The position numbers were made by a program, and so were the translations under genes. The notes below the pieces were generated by a model. The model did not search any database. It was not told the DNA's origin and was given only the letters and a program-made list of their open reading frames with translations. From the NCBI GenBank assembly GCA_964476245.1, contig CAYYYW010000008.1:1-49330 (forward strand): a DNA stretch of 49,330 bases, read 5' to 3'. Positions 7,060 through 14,009 of the stretch are shown here, one piece after another. The DNA is from CAYYYW01 sp964476245 (GTDB lineage Bacteria; Patescibacteriota; Microgenomatia; UBA1406; HO2-37-13b). Numbering within the stretch: the stretch's first letter is position 1; every line of letters starts with the position of its first letter.

Positions 7060-9768
7060 ATGGAGAGTCAGGAAATTTTTAAACAGGGATTAACGACCAA
7101 ACACGCCGAAAAACTGCTGGCACAATACGGCTTAAACGAAATAAAAGAAGTAAGAAAATTCACCCTGCTTAAATCCTTCATCAGCCAATTTAACAATTTT
7201 TTAATGTTCCTCTTGCTTTTTTCTGCCATTATCTCTTGGCTCTTGGCTGAAAAGATTGACAGTTTGTTTATCTTTATCGTAATTTTTATGAATTCCTTTT
7301 TTGGTGTTTATCAAGAATTTAAGGCCGAGCGGGCGCTGGCCACTTTAAAAAATTTAACCATCAGCAAAATTAGGGTCGTCAGAGATGGTAAAGAACAAGA
7401 AATTGATAGCCGTAGTTTAGTTCCCGACGATATTATTTATCTTGACGAAGGAACAAAAATTCCGGCTGACTGTATACTCTTAAAATCCTGGTATTTAGAA
7501 GTAAACGAAGCCAGTTTAACCGGTGAGTCACTCCCAATCATGAAACAGGAAACCGACCAAGCTCAGCTTGGTCAAAAGTCAGCTCAGCTGACTGACGACG
7601 AGCATAACAAAATTTTTATGGGCACCGTCGCTGTTAAAGGTCGAGCTTATGCTAAAGTATTAAAAACCGGCGAAAAAACGCAGTTCGGCCAGATTGCCAA
7701 AAATCTATCCTTGATTGAAGATGAACCAACACCGCTGCAAAAAAAATTGGCCGTCTTTACCAAGCAAATTGGTATTATCGGTATTTCCGCCTCAATTATT
7801 GTCTTTATTTTATCTTTTATCAAATATAAAACACTTTTTGAAAGCTTTATTTTTGCCGTTAGTTTAGCCGTCGCCGCTGTTCCTGAAGGATTACCCGCGG
7901 TTATGACCATTACTTTGGCTATCGGCGTTGAACAAATGGCCAAAAGAAAAGCCATCGTACGAAAATTAAACGCCATTGAAACCTTAGGCTCAATCACTTT
8001 GGTGGCCACCGATAAAACCGGAACATTAACCACCAACCAGATGGCGGTTAAAAAAATCTGGGTAGATGAAAAAATTTATGATGCCCACAATCCTCCGAGT
8101 ACCACCAATCATCCCTTTGCCAAGCTTCTTCTCAATGGTATTTTATGCTCTACCGCCTCTCTTGTTTTTAAAGTTGATCATGGAAAATTTGACGTTATTG
8201 GTGACCCAACCGAAGGAGCCCTTCTTCTTTTAGCTCAAAAAATTGGCCTGGATCCAACTCTGGTAAGAAATGAATGGCAAACTATTGATGAAAACGCTTT
8301 TAATCCCGAGACAAAACGAATGACCTCAATAGTAAAAAAAGGGGATGAAACGCTTGTTCTTGTCAAAGGCGCTCCGGAAACAACTCTTTCAATTTGTGAC
8401 AAAATTTTAATCGGAAAAAAAGAAGAACCCTTAGATGAATTAAGAAAAACCGCTATTGAAAAAGAACTTCAGCAAATGGCCAAAAAGGGACTGCGACTTT
8501 TAGCGTTTGCTTATAAAGAGACTGTCAATTCCGCGATAGGTGGCACGGGTGCCTGCCTGCCGGACAGGCAGGGAAGGGCTCCCGGCAGCGCGCAGTCCGC
8601 CAGCCGGCGGACGAGCACTGACGGGAGGGAAACCCGCGACAGAATCTATCGCGACAACAATAATCTGGTTTTCTTAGGCTTCGTTGCCATCCACGATCCT
8701 CCCCGACCGGAAGTAATTGAAGCAGTGAAGAAAGCGCAAACTGCCGGCATTAAAACAATTATGATCACCGGTGATAATGAGTTAACCGCCGAAGCAATTG
8801 GAATCGAAACCGGTATTATCAAAGAAGGAGAAGATATTATTACCGGGTCTCAAATTGACCAATATTCAGATAATGAATTGCTGAATCTTTTACCCAAAAC
8901 AAAAATCTTTGCCCGAACTTCACCTCAGCATAAATATCGGCTGGTTAAACTTTTTCAACAATCAGGAGAAATCGTCGCTGTCACCGGAGACGGGGTCAAT
9001 GATGCCTTAGCTTTAAAACAAGCCGATGTTGGCGTCGCCATGGGAATCACCGGCACCGATGTGGCTCGTGAAACAGCTGATATGATTATCACCGATGACA
9101 ATTTTGCCACGATAATTTCCGCCATTGACCAAGGAAGAAATATCTTCAACCACATTAAAAATGCCATTAAGTTTCTTTTGGCTTGCAACTTAGGTGAGAT
9201 CATTTATATTCTTCTGGCGGTTATCACTAATCTGCCTGTATTAACCGCCCTGCAGATTCTCTATGTCAATTTAGTCACCGATGGTTTACCGGCGATTTCT
9301 TTAGCTTTTGCTCCCTCCGAGGGTGACGTAATGAAAAGACAACCAAGAAAAACAATAACTATTTTAGAGAAACTTGATTATAAATATATTTTTTCTCTTG
9401 GGTTTCTAACTGCCGCAGTCTCTTTCTTGGCCGGTATTCCATTTATACTCAGCCACAACCAAGCTGTCGCCCAAACTATAATCTTCACCACTCTTACTTT
9501 GATCCAACCGGTAATTTTGATTGACCTCTGGCTTTCTCATAAACCGATTTTCAAACATTTAGCTCTTTTGAAAAAACCTATCTTTTTAATCGCTTTTCTT
9601 TTTCCTTTTTTCCTCCACCCGTTTCTTCTCTATCATCCTTTATTGCAAACAGTTTTTAAAACCACAGGCTTAAGTTTTGGCTTATTATTATTTTCCTTTA
9701 GCATCCCCTTTTTAATTCTTCTGCTTATTGAGATGAGAAAACTGAAAAAAATAAAAAATGCTTCTTGA
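7060..9768 (+). CDS. P2-type cation-transporting ATPase (Ca2+-type)
   Basis: 902 aa. Seen: the actuator motif TGES at 154-157, PEGLP in TM4 with the following IGVEQMAKRKAIVRKL typical of P2A pumps, the phosphorylated aspartate D318 in DKTGTLT, GDPTEGAL in the nucleotide domain, the GDGVND hinge at 643-648, and about ten membrane segments. Family knowledge: ATP-driven export of Ca2+ or a similar divalent cation through the cell membrane. Odd: two stretches look inserted without breaking the frame. Residues about 166-178 come from two adjacent perfect palindromes (7555-7593). Residues about 494-529 come from a GC-rich block (8541-8645) in a loop of the nucleotide domain. Both positions are surface loops, so the pump may still work. 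The 3' end overlaps the tail of a decayed minus-strand gene. Confidence 0.92.
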   Translation: MESQEIFKQGLTTKHAEKLLAQYGLNEIKEVRKFTLLKSFISQFNNFLMFLLLFSAIISWLLAEKIDSLFIFIVIFMNSFFGVYQEFKAERALATLKNLTISKIRVVRDGKEQEIDSRSLVPDDIIYLDEGTKIPADCILLKSWYLEVNEASLTGESLPIMKQETDQAQLGQKSAQLTDDEHNKIFMGTVAVKGRAYAKVLKTGEKTQFGQIAKNLSLIEDEPTPLQKKLAVFTKQIGIIGISASIIVFILSFIKYKTLFESFIFAVSLAVAAVPEGLPAVMTITLAIGVEQMAKRKAIVRKLNAIETLGSITLVATDKTGTLTTNQMAVKKIWVDEKIYDAHNPPSTTNHPFAKLLLNGILCSTASLVFKVDHGKFDVIGDPTEGALLLLAQKIGLDPTLVRNEWQTIDENAFNPETKRMTSIVKKGDETLVLVKGAPETTLSICDKILIGKKEEPLDELRKTAIEKELQQMAKKGLRLLAFAYKETVNSAIGGTGACLPDRQGRAPGSAQSASRRTSTDGRETRDRIYRDNNNLVFLGFVAIHDPPRPEVIEAVKKAQTAGIKTIMITGDNELTAEAIGIETGIIKEGEDIITGSQIDQYSDNELLNLLPKTKIFARTSPQHKYRLVKLFQQSGEIVAVTGDGVNDALALKQADVGVAMGITGTDVARETADMIITDDNFATIISAIDQGRNIFNHIKNAIKFLLACNLGEIIYILLAVITNLPVLTALQILYVNLVTDGLPAISLAFAPSEGDVMKRQPRKTITILEKLDYKYIFSLGFLTAAVSFLAGIPFILSHNQAVAQTIIFTTLTLIQPVILIDLWLSHKPIFKHLALLKKPIFLIAFLFPFFLHPFLLYHPLLQTVFKTTGLSFGLLLFSFSIPFLILLLIEMRKLKKIKNAS
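7555..7593. repeat. Two adjacent perfect palindromes within the ATPase CDS
   Basis: GACCAAGCTCAGCTTGGTC (7555-7573) and AGTCAGCTCAGCTGACT (7577-7593) are both perfect odd palindromes with the same CT-C-AG centre, separated by AAA. They are translated in frame as DQAQLGQKSAQLT just after the TGES motif. Confidence 0.8.
8541..8645. repeat. GC-rich in-frame insert with two palindromes in the ATPase CDS
   Basis: CCTGCCTG/CAGGCAGG arms (8552-8559 and 8565-8572) and TCCGCCAGCCGGCGGA (8596-8611) lie in a block much more GC-rich than the gene around it. It is translated without a stop as a low-complexity Arg/Gly/Ser-rich loop between the conserved AFAYKE and NLVFLGFVAI segments. Confidence 0.7.
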
Positions 9769-9964
9769 CAAATTTTGCGCAATTTGTGATAGTTGTAAGT
9801 AAGCAATTTTGTCAAAACGATGACCTAAAAGTAGCGCGCAAAAGCGATCAATTTCAAAATTGTCAAACCCGGCAATTAATTTTTTCCGCCAGACCAGCTT
9901 CTTTAAGAATCTGGGGAACAGTCTGGGAAAAGCCTAAAAAATCTTTAACAAAAATTTTAGCCAT
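9769..9964 (-). pseudogene. Collapsed remnant of a DUF362-like gene
   Basis: From the ATG at 9964 (minus) an N-terminal stretch MAKIFVKDFLGFSQTVPQIL runs on for 13 more residues to a TGA at 9863. In the +1 frame, starting near 9887, a C-terminal-like stretch reads KKLIAGFDNFEIDRFCALLL and continues GHRFDKIAYLQLSQIAQ towards the end of the ATPase gene. The first piece resembles DUF362 N-termini and the second the conserved end of that family (a D-x-x-A/I-D-x-x-C/A pattern followed by an LG turn and a Y-L-x-L helix). I infer a gene that lost its middle by deletion and is now frameshifted. The ATG lies 5 nt after the stop of the secreted-protein gene upstream, so the two were probably an operon. 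Family assignment is from memory only. Confidence 0.45.
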
Positions 9965-9969
9965 TCCTG

Positions 9970-10434
9970 TTACTTTGTCTTTTCATGAAGCCAGCCTCTG
10001 ATTTTTGGCCAGTTTTGTTTTAATAAAAGCAAAAGAAGAAGAACAATTATTCCCCCAAAAATTAGGTCTTTTTTGCTCAATTGGCCGGCAAATTGAGGGG
10101 TTAAAGAAGGACTGGGCGTAGATGGTTGACTGGTAACCGTTAATAGTTGACTTGGGGATAAAACAATAACCTCTGTTGGGAGAATGGGTGTCATTGTTGG
10201 CGGAACAGGAGTTTCCGTTGGTGGAACCGGAGTCTCAGTTGCCTCCGGAGCCGGGGTAACTGTTGGCGTAACCGTTGACGTTGGAGTGGAAGTGGGACAA
10301 GTTCCAAAAAATACACAGGGATTTATTCTTATACTATCTAAAGGGCCTGCTTGAACAGTTATTACGCTTCTTCCCCCAAACAAAACAACTAAGAAAAGAA
10401 ACAGTAAAACAACCAAAGTTTTCCTTGACAACAT
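9970..10434 (-). CDS. Small P/T-rich surface protein with C-terminal membrane anchor
   Basis: 154 aa from the ATG at 10434. Seen: a signal sequence (LVVLLFLFLVVLFGG), a Cys-containing segment, a long Pro/Thr linker with repeated TPVPPTET units, then a hydrophobic anchor GGIIVLLLLLLL and a basic tail. An in-frame ATG further upstream at 10464 would place the -10 box (10444-10449) inside the gene, so the 10434 start is preferred. Function unknown; the layout is that of a cell-surface spacer or anchor. Downstream, 5 nt away, is the DUF362-like remnant. Confidence 0.6.
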   Translation of the reverse strand: MLSRKTLVVLLFLFLVVLFGGRSVITVQAGPLDSIRINPCVFFGTCPTSTPTSTVTPTVTPAPEATETPVPPTETPVPPTMTPILPTEVIVLSPSQLLTVTSQPSTPSPSLTPQFAGQLSKKDLIFGGIIVLLLLLLLKQNWPKIRGWLHEKTK

Positions 10435-10443
10435 AATAGGAAC

Positions 10444-10471
10444 ATTATAGCCAATTTTTTTCAAAAGTCAA
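10444..10471 (-). promoter_or_regulatory. Promoter of the 154-aa surface protein
   Basis: Minus strand TTGACT (10466-10471), a 16-nt spacer, TATAAT (10444-10449). The ATG at 10434 is 9 nt beyond the -10 box, giving a leaderless or near-leaderless transcript. Confidence 0.65.
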
Positions 10472-10490
10472 TAATTTTTTAAAATACCTC

Positions 10491-10519
10491 TTGACAAAGT
10501 GGAAAAAATGTTTTTTAAT
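10491..10519 (+). promoter_or_regulatory. Promoter of the 589-aa surface protein
   Basis: TTGACA (10491-10496), a 17-nt spacer, TTTAAT (10514-10519), then 6 nt to the ATG at 10526. It lies back to back with the minus-strand promoter at 10444-10471 and rules out the in-frame upstream start at 10499. Confidence 0.65.
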
Positions 10520-10525
10520 AAAATT

Positions 10526-12295
10526 ATGAAGAAAATTCTTTTTTCGTTTTTTTTAGTTTTAACTATCGTTTTATTCTCAGGGATAATATTCGCCCAAACA
10601 TCGCCAACACCTGGCGGACCAGCCGCTTCGCAACTGCGCGTTCAACTCTCTCCTAAACAAACCGGGCGAACCGTTGAATTGTCCGGCACTGGTCTTGTCC
10701 CCAACTTTGATGTTTATATTGTTGATTGTCTACCTACCAACGAGGGACTAAAATGCACCACTGGCAACACTGATTATGATAGCGAAGCTATATTGGGTAT
10801 CGGAGGTATTTCTCCCCAAGTGAAATTTACTGACGGTGGTGACGCTTTAAGAAAAAGTGACGATTTAGGCCTGGTAAAAGTCTCGGTAGAATTCATTGTT
10901 AACCGAAGTGTTGGTAATGTTTTTTACGGAATTCAAATTAATCCCCCCTTCCTAACCAACGAAGGCCGAAGCGACAGCCTTCAGTACGGGACTTTCCAAT
11001 TTGATCCAGCCATAACGCCGATTAGTTTTGACGCTGATCCTTTTGGTCGCATTTTTGACAGCCAAAGTTTAGAACCAATATCTGATGTTAAAATCCGCAT
11101 CTTAGACCAATTAAGTCCTGAAAGATTAGCCGACGCCCAACCCGTCTCCACAGTCAAAGTCGGTCCTGATGGTCAGTTTAATTTTATGGTTCCTAAAGGA
11201 ATTTATTATCTACGATTGGATCCTGCCACCCACCCAAATCATACTTTTTCCGCCACTCCCAATTTGCATCCCAACTATACCCACGCTTATACCGAACCAA
11301 CTGAGAATTGCTACCCTAGCGGTGATCACCAAACCTGCGCCATTCTTTATCAACCCGATCAACCAATAAACGAAGTCCCACCCGATGAAACTGAACGCGA
11401 TATTCCCTTAGACCCGGGCAGCAATCCACCGTATAGAAGTAACGAGGTGTCTACTATGAGTTGGGGACATACTTCTGTTGGTGTAAATACCCGTTATGAC
11501 GGGAGAATTTCTCATCCATTTTCAATTGTCAAATTAGTAGGAATAACCAGCGATGGTGAATATGGGAATGCTACGGCTGATAAATATGGAGTTTGGACCA
11601 TTACTATTCCCAATAAAGACATTCTGCAAAATGAAGCTTTGGAAGCACGCTACACTAAGGTTGATTTAACCACCAGCCAACCAGTTTCCAGTAATCACAG
11701 TTTCCTTTCCCGGATAGTTAAATTTTTTTCGTCATTAATTAATAAAACTGTTTCAGCTCAAGCAAAAACCCCGGTTTTCCAACCCATCCCCCGCTATATT
11801 GAAGGCTACGCCTATGACAACGCTGGAAAAATAATTCCCAATGCTAAAGTAACCATTAAGCTTGATATGTCTCCAACGAAAGCGACCCATTATCAAACAA
11901 CTGCCGATGAAAATGGTTTCTTTAAAGTTGATCCCAAAGATCTTCCTATTTTCAGTTACTATTTGGAATTTACTAAACCTGGTTTCGCTACTCCGGTAAA
12001 AATGACTACGGCTGATTTTGCCCAAAAAAATGCCAGTTATCTTGAATCTAATAAAATTGAACTGATGACCGCCAAAAAAAATAATAACTCCCTTTTAACT
12101 GTCGTGGCCGCTCAACCAACAGCCGGTCAACCACCAGTTGGTGAAACAACCACCCCGCTAACTCCCGTCAGCCAACCGGCAGGCACATCTACCGTGGTTA
12201 TTGTTTTACTTCTTCTTGGTTTAGTTGGCCTTACCACCGTCTTCTATCTTTACCTACGGAAGAAAAAACAACAAGAAACAACCCCAATAACATAA
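10526..12295 (+). CDS. Large exported protein with carboxypeptidase-regulatory-like domains and C-terminal anchor
   Basis: 589 aa from the ATG chosen by promoter position. Seen: signal peptide (KKILFSFFLVLTIVLFSG), beta-rich repeats of the CarboxypepD_reg/Ig-like kind (GRIFDSQSLEPISDVKIRIL near the middle and YIEGYAYDNAGKIIPNAKVT later), a P/T segment, and a C-terminal membrane helix (VVIVLLLLGLVGLTTVFYLYL) followed by RKKKQ. Inference: a surface-exposed stalk or adhesin-like protein anchored in the cell membrane. No enzymatic motif is visible. Its promoter is divergent from that of the 154-aa surface protein, suggesting joint expression. Confidence 0.7.
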   Translation: MKKILFSFFLVLTIVLFSGIIFAQTSPTPGGPAASQLRVQLSPKQTGRTVELSGTGLVPNFDVYIVDCLPTNEGLKCTTGNTDYDSEAILGIGGISPQVKFTDGGDALRKSDDLGLVKVSVEFIVNRSVGNVFYGIQINPPFLTNEGRSDSLQYGTFQFDPAITPISFDADPFGRIFDSQSLEPISDVKIRILDQLSPERLADAQPVSTVKVGPDGQFNFMVPKGIYYLRLDPATHPNHTFSATPNLHPNYTHAYTEPTENCYPSGDHQTCAILYQPDQPINEVPPDETERDIPLDPGSNPPYRSNEVSTMSWGHTSVGVNTRYDGRISHPFSIVKLVGITSDGEYGNATADKYGVWTITIPNKDILQNEALEARYTKVDLTTSQPVSSNHSFLSRIVKFFSSLINKTVSAQAKTPVFQPIPRYIEGYAYDNAGKIIPNAKVTIKLDMSPTKATHYQTTADENGFFKVDPKDLPIFSYYLEFTKPGFATPVKMTTADFAQKNASYLESNKIELMTAKKNNNSLLTVVAAQPTAGQPPVGETTTPLTPVSQPAGTSTVVIVLLLLGLVGLTTVFYLYLRKKKQQETTPIT

Positions 12296-12339
12296 TTTCC
12301 CTCTCATAAACTCTGTTTTTTTGATATAATTTTTGTGTT

Positions 12340-12599
12340 TATCCCGAACATAAACAAATTTCACAAGAAATTTGAACGGAAACGGGTGAATTTTGCCTGG
12401 ATAGCTCCCCGAAGAACGCTCGCCATTCCCAAGGCTTACAGCCTTGCGTCATGGTTATCGCGTCTACGGGGCAAGCACTGGTAGGACCTGCCCGCATTGC
12501 TACACAAAGCGTTGCAGGCGGGGCACGGACTTGCTCAACTCGCAGTTTGCGATCCGCCAGCTGGCGGAGAAGTCGGAGTAAGTACGAACAATGACAATT
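12340..12599. repeat. Palindrome-rich GC island upstream of tRNA-Thr
   Basis: No gene. The stretch is a mosaic of dyads: CAAATTTC-ACAA-GAAATTTG, CAAGGC-TTACA-GCCTTG, a CCTGCCCGCATTGC/GCGTTGCAGGCGGG pair (about 12490-12526), TCGCA-GTT-TGCGA, and the perfect palindrome TCCGCCAGCTGGCGGA at 12553-12568. It looks like several mini-elements accumulated next to a tRNA gene. I could not fit it to RNase P, tmRNA or SRP RNA. Confidence 0.55.
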
Positions 12600-12671
12600 G
12601 CCGTGATGGCTCAGTGGTAGAGCGAGTACTTGGTAAGTACTAGGTCGGGAGTTCAATTCTCCCTCACGGCT
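12600..12671 (+). tRNA. tRNA-Thr (anticodon GGT)
   Basis: A complete 72-nt cloverleaf. Acceptor GCCGTGA/TCACGGC, D arm GCTC/GAGC with loop AGTGGTA, anticodon stem AGTAC/GTACT with loop TTGGTAA (anticodon GGT), variable AGGTC, T arm GGGAG-TTCAATT-CTCCC, discriminator T. CCA is not encoded. GGT reads threonine ACC/ACU codons. Confidence 0.97.
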
Positions 12672-12714
12672 CATATATAATGTCGGCAAGATACTACTGG
12701 GATAAGCACTAAAT

Positions 12715-13101
12715 ATGAAAATCAGACCCATTGAAAAAAATGATAAAAAAACCGTCAAAATAAAACTTCTTCTTTTATTAATTCTTATCATCGTAGGTTT
12801 TTTTATCCCTGTTTTTATTAAAAAACCGACCGAAGAAAACCTTAAGAAAAACGGAGAAGTTTTTGGCGAAGCGATTTCAATCACCCCAATCATCAATTTT
12901 AAAGAACTGGAAAAACAAGGCAATCAATTAAAAGAACAAATTTTAGGCGAAACCGCCGCCTTCGTCAGTCAAACCGCCTCGTCAGCCGGAAACACGGTCT
13001 CCTCCTTTATTTACGACTCGACCATCAAACCGATCATGGACCAAATCCAAAAGCTCCCCAAAAACCAACAGGAGAAAGTGAAAAAACAGATTTGTAAATA
13101 A
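12715..13101 (+). CDS. Small membrane-anchored protein, unknown
   Basis: 128 aa. A basic N-terminus is followed by one membrane helix (LLLLLILIIVGFFIPVF, about residues 19-36) and a polar, Lys/Gln-rich outer part with no recognisable domain; the last 30 residues look helical. It lies 43 nt after the tRNA gene. TATAAT at about 12675 could be its -10 element. Function not recognised. Confidence 0.55.
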   Translation: MKIRPIEKNDKKTVKIKLLLLLILIIVGFFIPVFIKKPTEENLKKNGEVFGEAISITPIINFKELEKQGNQLKEQILGETAAFVSQTASSAGNTVSSFIYDSTIKPIMDQIQKLPKNQQEKVKKQICK

Positions 13102-13226
13102 TACATTGCCTCTGCGTTTTATCAACCTTCTACTTTCAACCTTCAAGGTCTACCTTTTACCTTCCATCATCAACTTTCTTACTCTTCTCTAACAATCCCA
13201 TAGTTAACAATGAAAAAATCCTATAG
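13102..13226. other. Pyrimidine-rich spacer with imperfect tandem repeats
   Basis: Contains repeated CTTTCAACCTT / CTACCTTTTACCTT units and two similar ATAGTTRACAA blocks just before the promoter at 13227. No gene. Confidence 0.35.
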
Positions 13227-13255
13227 TTGACAAAAGAAGAATCTCATAGTATAAT
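13227..13255 (+). promoter_or_regulatory. Perfect consensus promoter TTGACA-17-TATAAT
   Basis: TTGACA (13227-13232), 17-nt spacer, TATAAT (13250-13255). The ATG at 13266 is 10 nt downstream, so an apparent in-frame start at 13227 (on the -35 box) is not real. Confidence 0.8.
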
Positions 13256-13265
13256 ACGGTCCTAT

Positions 13266-13910
13266 ATGAAAAAAATTTTTGCCATCATTTTGTTTTCTAT
13301 CTTCTACCTTCTATTTTTTGTCACTGTTCATGCTCAATACGGTCCTTATGGTCCGGCTGGCGCACCATCAATCCTTGTTAACAAAATGGTTGGTAAACCA
13401 GGCGGACAAACTAAAGGCGGTCTCTCCTCGTTGGAATACGTTGATAATTTAAGTGTAAACGATTATAAATTCAAACCGGGCCAAGAAATATTCTTTCAAT
13501 TAAAAGTAAAAAACACCTCTAATCAAAATCTTGATAATGTTACGGTCAAAGATTATGTTCCTTCATATCTTGAACCAATTGAAGGACCAGGAACTTATGA
13601 TGGCAATTCCAGAATCATTACTATTAATGCTGGAAGTTTCTCTGTTGACGAGGAAAAAATCTATGTTTTTAAAATGAAGATTCTTTCTCAAGACAAATTA
13701 CCGGCAGACAAAGGTCTATTCTGTCTAGTGAACAAAGCTGATGCATCAACTGACGGAACTTACGACGATGACACCTCACAATTTTGTATTGAAAAAGAAG
13801 TGGTTGCCCCTGTCAAAGTCCCTTCCGCCGGACCGGAATTAGGATTGATTTTATTAGGCGGCGAACTAACAACATTGGGCTTAGGAATCTGGCTTAAGAA
13901 AAAAAATTGA
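13266..13910 (+). CDS. Secreted DUF11-like surface protein with C-terminal sorting-like tail
   Basis: 214 aa. Seen: signal peptide ending VHAQ, one domain with the DUF11 signature (FQLKVKNTSNQNLDNVTVKD and a YLEPIEG turn), and a tail of VPSAGPE, a hydrophobic helix and a final KKKN. The tail looks like a divergent LPxTG-type sorting signal or simply a membrane anchor. DUF11 domains are extracellular beta-sandwich spacers. The start is fixed by the consensus promoter just upstream. Role inferred: part of the cell-surface layer. Confidence 0.7.
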   Translation: MKKIFAIILFSIFYLLFFVTVHAQYGPYGPAGAPSILVNKMVGKPGGQTKGGLSSLEYVDNLSVNDYKFKPGQEIFFQLKVKNTSNQNLDNVTVKDYVPSYLEPIEGPGTYDGNSRIITINAGSFSVDEEKIYVFKMKILSQDKLPADKGLFCLVNKADASTDGTYDDDTSQFCIEKEVVAPVKVPSAGPELGLILLGGELTTLGLGIWLKKKN

Positions 13911-13996
13911 CTTTTTCGTTACGATCGTACAATAAAAGTCAATATTTTATATCTTTCTTTTACCTCTTTCTTAATAAACAACTCCATCTGATCTAG

Positions 13997-14002
13997 TATA
14001 AT
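13997..14002 (+). promoter_or_regulatory. -10 element of the CcdA-thioredoxin gene
   Basis: TATAAT 7 nt before the ATG at 14010; the -35 region is weak. Leaderless geometry. Confidence 0.5.
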
Positions 14003-14009
14003 CAAAAAT

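Noticed and set aside
9765..10001. A 78-codon plus-strand frame after the ATPase.
   Set aside because: It lies antisense to the DUF362-like remnant and the end of the surface-protein gene and shows no protein-like pattern.
12380..12599. A possible RNase P, tmRNA or SRP RNA next to the tRNA.
   Set aside because: None of the conserved cores of these RNAs could be found; the sequence reads as stacked palindromes.
12339..12923. A 194-codon minus-strand frame across the tRNA gene and the GC-rich island.
   Set aside because: It runs antisense through tRNA-Thr and the start of the next gene, has no start signals, and its composition follows the palindrome island.
13900..13911. A true LPxTG sortase signal at the end of the DUF11-like protein.
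   Set aside because: The motif is VPSAGP rather than LPxTG and no sortase gene is in the window; a plain membrane anchor explains the tail.
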